Assembly (NCBI RefSeq): GCF_036409155.1
Contig: NZ_JAZGLW010000004.1
Location: 310,001-374,000, forward strand
Length of the DNA: 64,000 nucleotides
Direction: 5' to 3'
From: Mycobacterium sp. 050128
GTDB lineage: Bacteria; Actinomycetota; Actinomycetes; Mycobacteriales; Mycobacteriaceae
The position numbers and the translations under genes were made by a program. This document shows positions 26,805 through 35,771 of this stretch, piece by piece. Positions within the stretch are counted from its first letter, which is position 1. Every line of letters begins with the position of its first letter. A model generated the notes under the pieces. It worked only from the letters and a program-made list of their open reading frames with translations, had not been told where the DNA came from and made no database searches.

Positions 26805-27095
26805 ATGAGTAACCAAGAAGGGATCGGCATTCTCAAACTCGAGTGCCCGCAAAGCCATCCCGTCGGCAGAATCCTCAAGGAAGCCCCACACCAGCAGGTC
26901 GTCTTCGACCCGGGGGTCCAGGTCGGACCGCGCCGATTCTGGCCGGACGAGCAGGACCAGCCGCAGTTCAGCATTCGCTGCTCGCAGTGCGACCGGGCCG
27001 TCGGAGACGCCTCGACCACGCTGCAGGACAGGCACCGCAACCTGGTCATGAGCATGTCCGAGACCAGCGAGGTCGCCACGCTGCCGTTCGTCTAG
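26805..27095 (+). CDS. Small hypothetical protein with CxxC
   Basis: A 96-residue protein. ATG preceded by AAAGGAG. Contains LKLECPQSH and RCSQCDRAVGD, i.e. one Cys plus a C-x2-C pair that could coordinate zinc with a nearby His, as in small zinc ribbons. No recognised family. Likely co-transcribed with the preceding 59-residue gene. Confidence 0.65.
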   Translation: MSNQEGIGILKLECPQSHPVGRILKEAPHQQVVFDPGVQVGPRRFWPDEQDQPQFSIRCSQCDRAVGDASTTLQDRHRNLVMSMSETSEVATLPFV

Positions 27096-27106
27096 GGCCC
27101 CGCGCA

Positions 27107-27125
27107 TACTGTAAGAGTTTCAGTA
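27107..27125. promoter_or_regulatory. Palindrome upstream of the enoyl-CoA hydratase gene
   Basis: TACTGTAA-GAG-TTTCAGTA is a 19-base near-perfect palindrome (8-base arms, one mismatch) ending 25 bases before the GTG start at 27151. It looks like a TetR/FadR-type operator; the binding protein is unknown. Confidence 0.5.
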
Positions 27126-27150
27126 GCGAGCGCGATCCTGGAGGAGCCCC

Positions 27151-27990
27151 GTGGCGCAGACCCCGACGACATCGCAGAGCACGCCCCTGCCCCCGGACGG
27201 GGATTGGCTGGGCACCCCGTATCTGTCGTTCGAGCGTCAGGGACCGATCGCGGTCTGCACGATCGATCGTCCCGGGGCGCGCAACGCGTTGACGCCCGCG
27301 ATGTACTTCGGAATCCGTTACGCCGTAGGCCTTGTCAATTCGGATCCCGGCCTGGCCGGGCTGTTGATCACCGGCACCGGGGACGTGTTCGCGCCCGGTG
27401 GTGACATGACCGGCGGGGGAGGCGTCGACGACTGGATCACCTTCGGCGCCGCACTGGGCATGGACGTCACCCCGTTCGACGCCGTGCGGACCTCGGCCAA
27501 ACCGATCGTCTCCGCGGTCAACGGGCTATGCCAGGGCGGCGGCATGCAGATCGCGCTCTGCAGCGACTTGTCCGTCGTGAGCGAGCGGGCGACCTTCCGG
27601 GTGCCTGAGCTGTTCCGTGGCTACGCCGACACCTACTACAGCCAGATGCTGCTGCGCCTGGTCGGGCCGGTGCGCACCCGCGATCTGATGTTCACCGGCC
27701 GGGTGCTCACCGCCCAGGAAGCACTCGACTGGGGTCTGGTGACCAGGGTGGTGCCCCACGACGATCTCTTCGACGTGGCCCGTGACCTGCTTGCACAAAG
27801 CTGCCGGACCGCACCGCGCGCCCGCAACGTCATCAAGTCCAGCATCGACAGCTATCTGGGCCTGTATGACCGCATCGGCATGACCAGCAGCCTGATGGAC
27901 GCCGAGGCGCGCGAAGGGGTCCGCGCGTTCAAGGAGCGACGCTCGCCGGACTGGGTGCATCCGGAGTTGCGGACCGAGGGACGCCTTTAG
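27151..27990 (+). CDS. Enoyl-CoA hydratase/isomerase family protein
   Basis: A 279-residue crotonase-fold enzyme acting on acyl-CoA esters. The oxyanion-hole segments are visible: GTGDVFAPGGDMTGGGG (first) and VNGLCQGGGMQIALCSDLSVVSERATFRVPELFRGY (second). The latter carries the glutamate of VPELF, which corresponds to one of the two catalytic acids of hydratases. GTG start with GGAGGAG about 5 bases upstream. A palindrome 25 bases upstream suggests specific regulation. The precise substrate is not determinable. Confidence 0.9.
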   Translation: MAQTPTTSQSTPLPPDGDWLGTPYLSFERQGPIAVCTIDRPGARNALTPAMYFGIRYAVGLVNSDPGLAGLLITGTGDVFAPGGDMTGGGGVDDWITFGAALGMDVTPFDAVRTSAKPIVSAVNGLCQGGGMQIALCSDLSVVSERATFRVPELFRGYADTYYSQMLLRLVGPVRTRDLMFTGRVLTAQEALDWGLVTRVVPHDDLFDVARDLLAQSCRTAPRARNVIKSSIDSYLGLYDRIGMTSSLMDAEAREGVRAFKERRSPDWVHPELRTEGRL

Positions 27991-27994
27991 AACT

Positions 27995-28801
27995 TCAGTC
28001 GATCTTCAGGTCGATCCACTCGCCGTGCGGAGCGGTGTGCAGCACTCGCTTGATGCCCGCCTGGTCGAATGCCGCGGCTAATTCGCTCGGGCCCTCGCTG
28101 AAATGGGCCCAGCCGTCGACGTGGGCCGGGATCACCACCTTGACGCCGAGCACCTCGGCGGCCGCGGCGGCGCGCGCCGAGGTCAGGGTTAGCGGACGCC
28201 CGCGCTCCTTGGCCGGCACGATCGCGGCGCCCGCGAACAGCACCGCGACGTCGATCTCGCCGATGCGATCGGCCACCTCGGCGACCGCGCTCATCGAGGC
28301 GTTGTCCCCGCTGAGATAGATGGTGGGCAGCCCCGGCCCGTACAGCACGAAACCCGTGACCTCGCAGTTGACGTGGCCCTCCATGTTGCGCATCCCGTCG
28401 GCCGGACCGTGTACGGCCGGAACTGCTTGTGCCGCAACGCGTCCGGGTCCACCCGGCAGGTAATACGACTGCCACGGCTGCAGCCCCACCGCCGGCGGGC
28501 CGAAGCGGCCGGCGGCACCGGGATTGGTGACGATCAGCGGCGCGGCCTGCGCCATCCGCCGTCCGGCGTCGTCCAAATTGTCGGGGTGTTCGTCGTGGCT
28601 GATCAGCACCACGTCGACCTGCCCGAGGTCGTCGGCGCTCACGGCCGGCCCGGTGAGCTTGTTCAGGTAGTCATGCGGGCCGGGCGGGTCGAAGGTCGGG
28701 TCCATCACGATCCTGCGGCCCGCGATATCGATCACCGTCGTGGGGCCACCCAGCACCGCGATCGCGCCGTCCCGTCGCTTCGCGTCGACTACCTCGCCCA
28801 T
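27995..28801 (-). CDS. UlaG-like metallo-beta-lactamase-fold hydrolase
   Basis: A 268-residue MBL-fold protein from the ATG at 28801 (MGEVVDAKRRDGAIAVLGGPTTVIDIAGRRIVMDPTFDPPG). The metal motif is VVLISHDEHPDNLDD in place of HxHxDH, so the first metal histidine pattern is H-D-E-H-x-D. Further candidates are VPAVHGP, LSGDNAS and IPAHVDGWAHF. The fold resembles UlaG/L-ascorbate lactonase-like hydrolases. The long open frame upstream (to 29083) overlaps the RidA gene and is discarded. Last gene of a fadD-ridA-MBL operon. Confidence 0.85.
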   Translation of the reverse strand: MGEVVDAKRRDGAIAVLGGPTTVIDIAGRRIVMDPTFDPPGPHDYLNKLTGPAVSADDLGQVDVVLISHDEHPDNLDDAGRRMAQAAPLIVTNPGAAGRFGPPAVGLQPWQSYYLPGGPGRVAAQAVPAVHGPADGMRNMEGHVNCEVTGFVLYGPGLPTIYLSGDNASMSAVAEVADRIGEIDVAVLFAGAAIVPAKERGRPLTLTSARAAAAAEVLGVKVVIPAHVDGWAHFSEGPSELAAAFDQAGIKRVLHTAPHGEWIDLKID

Positions 28802-28851
28802 GTCGCCCCTGATGCCTTCGCGATCGAATCGATATCGGGTCGAAAAGCAGG

Positions 28852-29253
28852 CTATAACATCGCGGATCGGCGGACCGCGGTGACTTCGACTTCCACCCGG
28901 ATATCCGGCCAGACCAGCGCCGGGACCACCGCGAGCATGAACACGGGTTCGTGTCTGATCACCGACGAGCGCACCGCGGCATAGGCCGGAATGTCGGCCG
29001 CGTCGATCAACCACTGCCGCACGCTGACGACGTCGGACAATCGCGCCCCGGCCCGGCTCAGCGCTTCCTCGACGTTGCGCCACGCCTGGGTGGCTTCTTC
29101 GGTGAAGTCCTTGGGCAGCGTTCCGTCGGGACGCAGCCCGGGCGTGCCGGAGGTGTAGATGACCTCAGAGCCCGCGGGTACGCGTACCGCGTCGGCGTAC
29201 CTGCCGATGCGTGCGGCGACGCCGGTGTTGACGGATTCGAACGGCCTGCTCAT
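28852..29253 (-). CDS. RidA/YjgF-family protein
   Basis: A 133-residue RidA-superfamily protein, typically a trimer that deaminates reactive enamines/imines. SGTPGLRPDGTLPKDFTEEATQAWRNVEEALSRAGARLSDVVSVRQWLIDAADI has the family order (glycine-rich first loop, helix, then the second strand). The C-terminal arginine of RidA's catalytic site appears as PDIRVEVEVTAV, although the usual E of LVEIE is VEVEV. It lies between a FadD and a metallo-hydrolase, suggesting a dedicated catabolic role. Confidence 0.85.
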   Translation of the reverse strand: MSRPFESVNTGVAARIGRYADAVRVPAGSEVIYTSGTPGLRPDGTLPKDFTEEATQAWRNVEEALSRAGARLSDVVSVRQWLIDAADIPAYAAVRSSVIRHEPVFMLAVVPALVWPDIRVEVEVTAVRRSAML

Positions 29254-29286
29254 ATCGCCCTTTCGTCGTGGATCGTGCAGCCGGCG

Positions 29287-30867
29287 TCATACCTTGCGGG
29301 CGCGATCCTTCCAATATGGTTCGCGGAGCTGGTTTTTCAGAATCTTGCCGCTGGCGTTGCGGGGCAGCTCGTCGACGAAATCGACCGTCCGCGGGCACTT
29401 GTAGCCGGCCATGTGCTGGCGGCAGAACTCGATGATCTCGGCGGGTTCCAGGCCGGGGCCGACGACGATCGCCTTGACGGACTCGCCCCATCGGTCGTCG
29501 GGCACCCCGATGACTGCGGCGTCGGCGATCCCGGGATGCTCGAGGAGCACGCTTTCCACCTCGGGCCCGTACACGTTCTCGCCCCCGGTGATGATCATGT
29601 CCTTGAGCCGGTCCTCGATGAACAGGTAGCCGTCGGCGTCGAGACGTCCGATGTCACCGGTGCGCACCCAGTCGTCGGCGGTGATGGTGTCGGCGGTGGC
29701 TTCGGGCCGATTCAGGTAGCCGATCATGCGCTGATCGCTGCGCACCCAAACCTCGCCGGACTCGCCGTGTGGCAGCTGCTCACCCGACTCGGGATCGACA
29801 ATGCGAATCTCGTTGCCCTGAGCGGCTTTTCCGGCCGACATGAGCAGTTCGGGCCGGCTGGAATTGCGGTGGTCGTCGGCGTCGAGCGCCGCGATCGCGC
29901 CGCACAGCTCGGTCTGTCCGTAGACCTGCACGAAGTTCATCTCGGGCCAGGCCGCGAGCGCGCGCTGCAGCAGCGGCACCGGCATCGGGGCCGCGCCGTA
30001 GACCAGGTAGCGCAGAGCCGACATCGCGCGGATCGCCGCCTCGCCGGCGTCCAGGAATCGGGCGATCACCGGCGGCACCAAGAATGCATGCGTCGCACCG
30101 GCTTTCACGGCGCCGATCAGCGTCGCGGCCTCGGGCTCGCGGGTCAGGAACGTCGGTGCGCCCGCCCGGATACCGAAGAACGCATACGCGATACCACCGA
30201 CGTGGAACAGCGGCATGGCAACGAGGTTGGCGTCGCCGTCCGAGAAGGGAAAGGGCGGCGACAGATTGATGATGTGATTGACCAGGGCCCGCTGGGTCAG
30301 CTGAACGCCTTTCGGGCGACCGGTGGTGCCGGAGCTGTAGATCGTGATCGCGGCGTCGGTGTCGGCGACCTCCGGATCAACCTCGACGGGTGGTGCTGCG
30401 GCGACCAGGGATTCGTATTCGTCCTCGGCGCCGCCCACCACGATGACGCGCTGCACGCCACTCACCTTCGCGCGGATCGCCTCGACCGCCGGCGCCAGCT
30501 CGGCACCGACGACAAGCACCTGCGCGCCGCTGTCGTTGAGCACGTGGACGAGCTCGTCGCCGATCACCCGCCAATTGACGATCGTGGACACCGCGCCGAT
30601 CGACGTGGCAGCCAGCAGGGTTTCCAGACAGGCGGGGTGATTCTTGTCCAGGAATGCCACCACCTGGCCGCGCCGCAAACCCGCGGCTCGCAGCGCGCCG
30701 GCCGTCTGGCGAATACGCGACGCCCACTGTGCCCACGACCACTGCCGCTCACCGAAGTGGATCGCCACGTCGTCGGGTCGGTGCGCCGCGTGCTGCTCGA
30801 CCATGCCGACGAGCGTCTCCGTCGTGCCGGTGCTGACGTCGGCTGGTGGCATTAGTTCTCCGCTCAT
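29287..30867 (-). CDS. FadD-type acyl-CoA synthetase / AMP-ligase
   Basis: A 526-residue adenylate-forming enzyme activating a carboxylic acid as acyl-AMP and then acyl-CoA. Core motifs: AITIYSSGTTGRPKGVQLTQ (P-loop), VYGQTELCGAI (A5), WVRTGDIGRLDADGYLFIEDRLKDMIITGGENVYGPEVE (A7-A8 hinge) and the C-terminal lysine in RNASGKILKNQL. Start at the ATG 30867, or at the ATG 30852. First gene of the unit with RidA and the MBL hydrolase. The acid substrate is unknown. Confidence 0.9.
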   Translation of the reverse strand: MSGELMPPADVSTGTTETLVGMVEQHAAHRPDDVAIHFGERQWSWAQWASRIRQTAGALRAAGLRRGQVVAFLDKNHPACLETLLAATSIGAVSTIVNWRVIGDELVHVLNDSGAQVLVVGAELAPAVEAIRAKVSGVQRVIVVGGAEDEYESLVAAAPPVEVDPEVADTDAAITIYSSGTTGRPKGVQLTQRALVNHIINLSPPFPFSDGDANLVAMPLFHVGGIAYAFFGIRAGAPTFLTREPEAATLIGAVKAGATHAFLVPPVIARFLDAGEAAIRAMSALRYLVYGAAPMPVPLLQRALAAWPEMNFVQVYGQTELCGAIAALDADDHRNSSRPELLMSAGKAAQGNEIRIVDPESGEQLPHGESGEVWVRSDQRMIGYLNRPEATADTITADDWVRTGDIGRLDADGYLFIEDRLKDMIITGGENVYGPEVESVLLEHPGIADAAVIGVPDDRWGESVKAIVVGPGLEPAEIIEFCRQHMAGYKCPRTVDFVDELPRNASGKILKNQLREPYWKDRARKV

Positions 30868-31040
30868 CGAAAATCCCTGGGTCCCCGGATGCAGTCAAGT
30901 CCAGGCTAGTCACCCTGTCCACGACGAGTTTCGTGAGAGTAGGAGCCTCCATCCTCCAGGCCGGCGTCGGCTAGGAGGTCGATGGGAGGTCGACCCTCGA
31001 AATATCCGAACGCATCAGCGTCACCGTATGAGCCGCGCAA

Positions 31041-31970
31041 TCACGCGGTTGCCACGGTGATTCGCGACCGGTAAGGATCGGTGAAGGGCAGCCAGGCCTC
31101 GTCCAGACCGGGTACCTCCGCTTCGGCCGTCAGCGCGTCGATCACCCCACGCACCGTCTCGCGGTTCTCGATGCGCCGCCACACCAGCGACCACGTCCAA
31201 TAGGGTGCGGGCGCGGCGATCGGGCGCTGCACGAGATCTGCCGGCCGCGCGGCGGTTTGCGCCTTGGGTGACGCAAGCACCGGTCGGCCCAGCCGCCGCA
31301 CATGCTCGAAAAACATTGGGGCAGCAAGCCCCCCGTCGCTGATCCGCACCGTGCGAGCTCCGGTCTCCCGGGCGAACTGCTCCCCGTACCGGTTCCACGA
31401 GAACCAGCTGCCGGAGTCGGCGTCGAGCAGCACCACTGCGTCGGACGCCTCGACCGGTGAGGCGTCCGAGCCGACGCTGACGGCGTAAAGCTGTTCGGCG
31501 CCAATGAGATGCGCGTTCAGGCCATGCCGGTCCAGGTCGGAGGAGCGCACCCCGCAGATCGCCAAATCGACGCCGCCCTCGGCCACCCGGGCGACCTACG
31601 CGTGCGACGGCAGCACCCACGTGTCGATGTGCACCTTCGCGACCGCGGAGGTCCGATCGGCCAGGTCCGGGGGAAGCCACTGCGCATAGCCGATCCGCAC
31701 GGGTTCGGCCAGCGACAGCCCGATTGCCGACCGGCGCAACTGATCTGCCTGATCCAGCAGCGTGCGGGCCGACGGGAGCAACGCCGCTCCCGTTGCTGTG
31801 AGGGTGACCGAGCGCCGGTCGCGATCGAACAGTCGCACCCGCAGATCCCGCTCGAGGACCTTGATTTGCTGCGAAAGTGACGGTCCGGCAATGCATAAGC
31901 GCTTCGCGGCCCGACCGAAATTAAGCTCTTCAGCGACCGCTACGAAATAACGAAGGTGACGCAACTCCAC
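31041..31970 (-). pseudogene. LysR-type regulator interrupted by an in-frame TAG
   Basis: From the GTG at 31970 to the stop at 31041 the same frame encodes a normal-length (about 309 residues) LysR-type regulator: HTH VELRHLRYFVAVAEELNFGRAAKRLCIAGPSLSQQIKVLERDLRVRLF, then the co-inducer domain to DEAWLPFTDPYRSRITVATA. A single TAG at 31596-31598 follows WVLPSHA and precedes VARVAEGGVDLAICG. A CAG-to-TAG change would explain it. The two halves are otherwise intact, so the mutation looks recent (or is a base error). It is divergent from the SDR gene at 32074, its probable former target. As read, only the DNA-binding half could be made. Confidence 0.85.
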
Positions 31971-32073
31971 ACGGAAAATGGTAGTGCGACACTGGGAGTC
32001 ATGGCCTAGCAGAATCGCGATGACAACGTATGTAACCATTGCTGGGCAAACCCTCGGATAAAGGAATCAACAC

Positions 32074-32862
32074 ATGGTCAATGTTGATCGCGCTCGTCAC
32101 CGCACTGTCGTCGTGACGGGTGCGGCGTCGGGCATCGGCCTGGCTACCGCGCGGCGCCTGATAGCCGAAGGCGCCACCGTGATCGGAGCCGACCTGGCAT
32201 CCCCGCCGGACTTGGGACCCGACTTCCACTTCGTCACGGCCGACGTGACCGAAGAGACGGCCATCCAGGCCGTGTTCGCCGCCGTGCCGGGCCGCCTCGA
32301 CGGCGTCTTCCACGCGGCCGGTGTTGCCGGCGGCGGCCCGGTCCATCTACTCGACCGCGCGGAGTGGGATCGAGTGATCGGGATCAACCTCACCGGTACC
32401 TTCCTGGTCGCCAAGGCGGCCCTGGCCAAGATGATCGAGCAGGACAGGGTCGACGGCGAACGCGGCTCGATCGTGACCGTCGCCAGCATCGAGGGACTGG
32501 AGGGCACCGCGGGCGGCAGCTCCTACAACGCGGCCAAGGGTGGAGTGGTGCTGCTCACCAAGAACATTGCGCTCGATTACGGCCCGAGCGGCATCCGGGC
32601 AAACGTGATCTGTCCGGGCTTCATCGACACACCGATGGCCCAAAGCGTTTTCGGGCTGCCGGGAATGGAGGGCCCGCTGGCCTCGATCACCGAGGAGCAC
32701 GCGCTGCAACGGCTCGGCCGGCCCGAGGAGGTCGCGGCCGTGGCGGCGTTCCTGCTATCGCTCGACGGGTCATTCGTCAGCGGCCAGGCCATCGCCGTCG
32801 ACGGCGGCTACACCGCGGGTCGCGATCACGGTGTCGTCAAACTCTTCGGCTTTCCCGACTAG
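32074..32862 (+). CDS. Short-chain dehydrogenase/reductase
   Basis: A 262-residue NAD(P)-dependent oxidoreductase with Rossmann motif VVVTGAASGIGLATAR (about residues 12-27), GADLASPP (cofactor-selecting Asp after strand 2), a catalytic serine in the VASIEG stretch region, Y-x3-K in SSYNAAKGG, and PGFIDTPMAQ. Substrate unknown. Divergent from a LysR-type regulator that now carries a stop codon, so its control may have changed. Followed closely by the catalase-like gene. Confidence 0.9.
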   Translation: MVNVDRARHRTVVVTGAASGIGLATARRLIAEGATVIGADLASPPDLGPDFHFVTADVTEETAIQAVFAAVPGRLDGVFHAAGVAGGGPVHLLDRAEWDRVIGINLTGTFLVAKAALAKMIEQDRVDGERGSIVTVASIEGLEGTAGGSSYNAAKGGVVLLTKNIALDYGPSGIRANVICPGFIDTPMAQSVFGLPGMEGPLASITEEHALQRLGRPEEVAAVAAFLLSLDGSFVSGQAIAVDGGYTAGRDHGVVKLFGFPD

Positions 32863-32879
32863 CGCCTTAAGATTCGCGC

Positions 32880-33812
32880 ATGGTCACTCCTGACGAAGCG
32901 ATCGAGGCGATTCGAGGTACCGGGGGAGCCCAACCCGGCGCTCGGGCGCTGCACGCGAAAGGCACGCTGTACCGCGGCACATTCACCGCTACCCGGGATG
33001 GGGCGACCCTGTCCCGGGCAAAGCATCTCGACGGCAGCGAAGTTCCGGCGCTGGTCCGGTTCTCCAACGGATCGGGCAACCCGAAGCAGCCCGACGGCTC
33101 GCCGGGAGTGCGCGGGATGGCGGTGAAATTCACCCTGCCCGACGGATCCACCACCGACGTGTCGACCCAGACGGCCCGGCTGTTCGTCTCCAGCAAGCCG
33201 GAGGGTTTCGTCGATCTGCTCAAGGCGATGCGGCCCAGCCTGACGACACCGCTGCGAATGGCGAAGTACTTCGTCACCCATCCGCGACTGCTCGGCGCGT
33301 TGCCGGTGCTGCGCGACGCCAACAAGGTACCGGCCAGCTACGCCACCATCGAGTACCACGGCCTGCATGCGTTCCGGTGGATCAGCGCCGACGGCAACGC
33401 CAGATTTGTTCGCTACCACCTGATCCCGGCCGCGGGCGAGAGCTACCTCTCGGGCGCCGATGCCCGCGGTGCGGCCCCGGACTTCCTGACCGAAGAGCTG
33501 AATACGCGCCTGGCACAAGGGCCGGTCCGGTTCGACTATCGCGTGCAGATCGCCGGGCCGCAGGACTCGACGATCGACCCGTCGGCGCCGTGGCGAAGCG
33601 CCGAGACGGTCACCGTCGGCACCCTGGAAATCACCGGACTCGATACCCAGCGCGAACACGACGGCGACATCGTCGTTTTCGACCCGATGCGAGTGACCGA
33701 CGGCATCGAACCATCCGATGACCCCGTGCTGCATTTCCGAAGCCTCGCGTACTCGGCGTCGGTCAAGCTGCGCACCGGTGTGGGGCGCGGCTCCGAAGCG
33801 CCTCCGGCCTGA
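32880..33812 (+). CDS. Minimal catalase-related heme protein (KatE/SrpA-like)
   Basis: A 310-residue catalase core without the flavodoxin-like and wrapping domains, like the compact catalase/peroxidase known from M. avium paratuberculosis. Heme-site elements: distal histidine in ALHAKGTLYRGTF, distal Asn in VRFSNGSGNP, and proximal R-x3-Y in FRSLAYSASVKLR near the C-terminus. Probable function: organic-peroxide or hydrogen-peroxide detoxification in the cytosol. It begins 17 bases after the SDR stop and likely shares its transcript. Confidence 0.88.
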   Translation: MVTPDEAIEAIRGTGGAQPGARALHAKGTLYRGTFTATRDGATLSRAKHLDGSEVPALVRFSNGSGNPKQPDGSPGVRGMAVKFTLPDGSTTDVSTQTARLFVSSKPEGFVDLLKAMRPSLTTPLRMAKYFVTHPRLLGALPVLRDANKVPASYATIEYHGLHAFRWISADGNARFVRYHLIPAAGESYLSGADARGAAPDFLTEELNTRLAQGPVRFDYRVQIAGPQDSTIDPSAPWRSAETVTVGTLEITGLDTQREHDGDIVVFDPMRVTDGIEPSDDPVLHFRSLAYSASVKLRTGVGRGSEAPPA

Positions 33813-33835
33813 CGCAAGCGCGCCGAGCTGCACGA

Positions 33836-34657
33836 TTGCCGGCGCATTACGTTGTGCGGCTAGTGTTTTTGGAAGTGTTGGCTTCGCATGTCATTTTGAT
33901 CGGCCTGGCCGGGATCGCCGCCGGCGCAATCAATGCGCTCGTCGGATCGGGGACCTTGATCACGTTCCCGACGCTCGTCGCCCTGGGCTATCCGCCGGTC
34001 ACCTCCACGATGTCGAACGCCGTCGGTCTGGTCGCCGGCGGTGTCTCGGCCACCTGGGGTTACCGCGCCGAGCTGGATGGTCAGTGGGATCGATTGCGTT
34101 GGCAGATCCCGGCGTCGCTGGCCGGTGCCGCGCTGGGCGCGTACTTGCTGCTGCACCTGCCCGAGAAGGTATTCATCGAAGTGGTGCCGGCGCTGCTGGT
34201 GCTGGCCCTGCTGCTGGTGGTAGCCGGGCCGCGGATTCAATCCTGGGCGCGCCGTAGGGCCGAGGCCCAGGGTCGTTCCGCCGACCACGTCTCGCCGGTG
34301 CGGATGGCGCTGCTGGTGTTCGGCACGTTTGCCGTCGGGGTCTACGGCGGGTACTTCACCGCCGCGCAAGGCATCTTGCTGGTCGGCGTGATGGGGGCAC
34401 TCTTGCCGGAGTCGATGCAGCGCATGAACGCGGCGAAGAATCTGTTGGCCCTCGTCGTGAATATCGTTGCGGCGGTGGGTTATACGTTGGTGGCATCGGA
34501 CCGCATCAGTTGGTCGGTGGCCGCGATCATCGCCGCGAGTTCGCTGGTCGGTGGATTGGTCGGCGCGAAGTACGGCCGCCGGTTGTCGCCGAACGCGTTG
34601 CGCTCCACGATCGTGGTGGTGGGGCTGATCGGGCTGTATCGCCTGTTAGCGGTGTAG
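33836..34657 (+). CDS. TauE/SafE-family permease
   Basis: A 273-residue membrane protein with about eight helices in two repeats, each opening with a glycine-rich segment: GIAAGAINALVGSGTLITFPTLVALG and FAVGVYGGYFTAAQGILLVGVMGALLP, the TauE/SafE hallmark. The family exports sulfite, sulfoacetate or other anions. TTG at 33836 is the farthest start; GTG codons at 33854 and 33863 are alternatives and would still retain helix 1. It follows the catalase-like gene by 23 bases. Confidence 0.88.
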   Translation: MPAHYVVRLVFLEVLASHVILIGLAGIAAGAINALVGSGTLITFPTLVALGYPPVTSTMSNAVGLVAGGVSATWGYRAELDGQWDRLRWQIPASLAGAALGAYLLLHLPEKVFIEVVPALLVLALLLVVAGPRIQSWARRRAEAQGRSADHVSPVRMALLVFGTFAVGVYGGYFTAAQGILLVGVMGALLPESMQRMNAAKNLLALVVNIVAAVGYTLVASDRISWSVAAIIAASSLVGGLVGAKYGRRLSPNALRSTIVVVGLIGLYRLLAV

Positions 34658-34661
34658 GCCG

Positions 34662-35756
34662 TCAGCCTGCCGTGGCCGCGGCGGCGTAGTCGATGACGTC
34701 CATCATGTCGCCGCGCTGTTGCCAGACCTTGCGTTGCCGCATCGCACCGTTGCCCTGCGCCAGGATGCGGTCGAGTTCGGCGGTGGCACGGTCGTATTCG
34801 CCGAGTTCGTCGAGCGCCGGACGCACCCGTTGCACCAGGGCATCGAGCTGCTGACGAGCCGGCACCGCGCGGTGCTGGTTCGCCGAGTCGAGCAAGTGTC
34901 CCGACAGTCCGTCGTGGGCGGCCTTCCAATACGCCGCCCGCAGCGCCGCCGGTGGCAATCGGCCGCCGTCGTCGCCGCGGCCGTCCACCTTCAGCGCCGT
35001 CATCACCGCGGCCCGGATCAGGGTGGCCAGCAGCACCGTCTCCTCGACCGTCGCCGGTACGTCGGCCACTCGCACCTCGACCGTCGGCAACTGCGCCGAC
35101 GGGCGCACGTCCCAATAGATCATCTTGGGATCCAGGATCACTCCGCCGTCAAGCAGCATCCGCACGGTGCGGTCGTACTGCTCCGGTGAGGCGAAGAACG
35201 GCGGCGGCCCGGCGGCCGGCCAGCGTCGCCACAGGATGCTGCGCCAGCTCGCATAGCCGGTGTCGGTACTGCGGTACAGCGCCGAATTCGCGGACAGCGC
35301 AAGCAAAGACGGTAGCCACGGTCGTAGCCAGTTGCTGACCTTGATGGCGGCAGCCCGGCTGGGTACCTCGACATGCACGTGGCACCCGCAGATGCCTTGC
35401 TCGTGCGCGATCATCCCGAACTCTTCCCCGATCCGCTGATAACGCTCGGTTTCGGTGATCGGGAACTCGTGCGGTGTGACCGGAGGGAGCCCCAGGGCCA
35501 GCAGCCGCACGCCACTGGCCTCGGCCGCCTGCGCCGCGGTGCGCCGCAGCAGCGTGAGTTCCGCACGCAGTTCCGCGCTGCTCGTGGCCACACTGGAGGC
35601 GGTTTCGACTTGGCAGCTGCTCAACTCCAGCTGCAGCGCGATCCCCCGGCGCTGGGCCTGCGCGGCCACGTCGTTATTGGATGGGGCCGGTTCGCCCGTT
35701 TCGGGGTCAACGAGGAGAAATTCCTCCTCCACACCGAAGCTGGGTAGGTGTTGCAT
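34662..35756 (-). CDS. YbdK-type carboxylate-amine ligase (GCS2 family)
   Basis: A 364-residue ATP-dependent glutamate-cysteine ligase-like enzyme (Rv0433-type as remembered). GVEEEFLLVDPETGEPAP at residues 8-25 gives the metal/substrate glutamates. CGCHVHVEVPSRAAAIKVSNWLRPWLPSLLALSANS carries the family HVHV motif. Later YWDVRPSAQLPTVEVRVADVPAT closes the active site. It may join an amino acid and a carboxylate, possibly with weak glutamylcysteine activity. 4 bases from the convergent permease gene. Confidence 0.92.
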   Translation of the reverse strand: MQHLPSFGVEEEFLLVDPETGEPAPSNNDVAAQAQRRGIALQLELSSCQVETASSVATSSAELRAELTLLRRTAAQAAEASGVRLLALGLPPVTPHEFPITETERYQRIGEEFGMIAHEQGICGCHVHVEVPSRAAAIKVSNWLRPWLPSLLALSANSALYRSTDTGYASWRSILWRRWPAAGPPPFFASPEQYDRTVRMLLDGGVILDPKMIYWDVRPSAQLPTVEVRVADVPATVEETVLLATLIRAAVMTALKVDGRGDDGGRLPPAALRAAYWKAAHDGLSGHLLDSANQHRAVPARQQLDALVQRVRPALDELGEYDRATAELDRILAQGNGAMRQRKVWQQRGDMMDVIDYAAAATAG

Positions 35757-35771
35757 CCAGCGCCCGGGGGG

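Noticed and set aside
28951..30855. 634-codon plus-strand open frame
   Set aside because: Antisense to the RidA and FadD genes, both with intact motifs.
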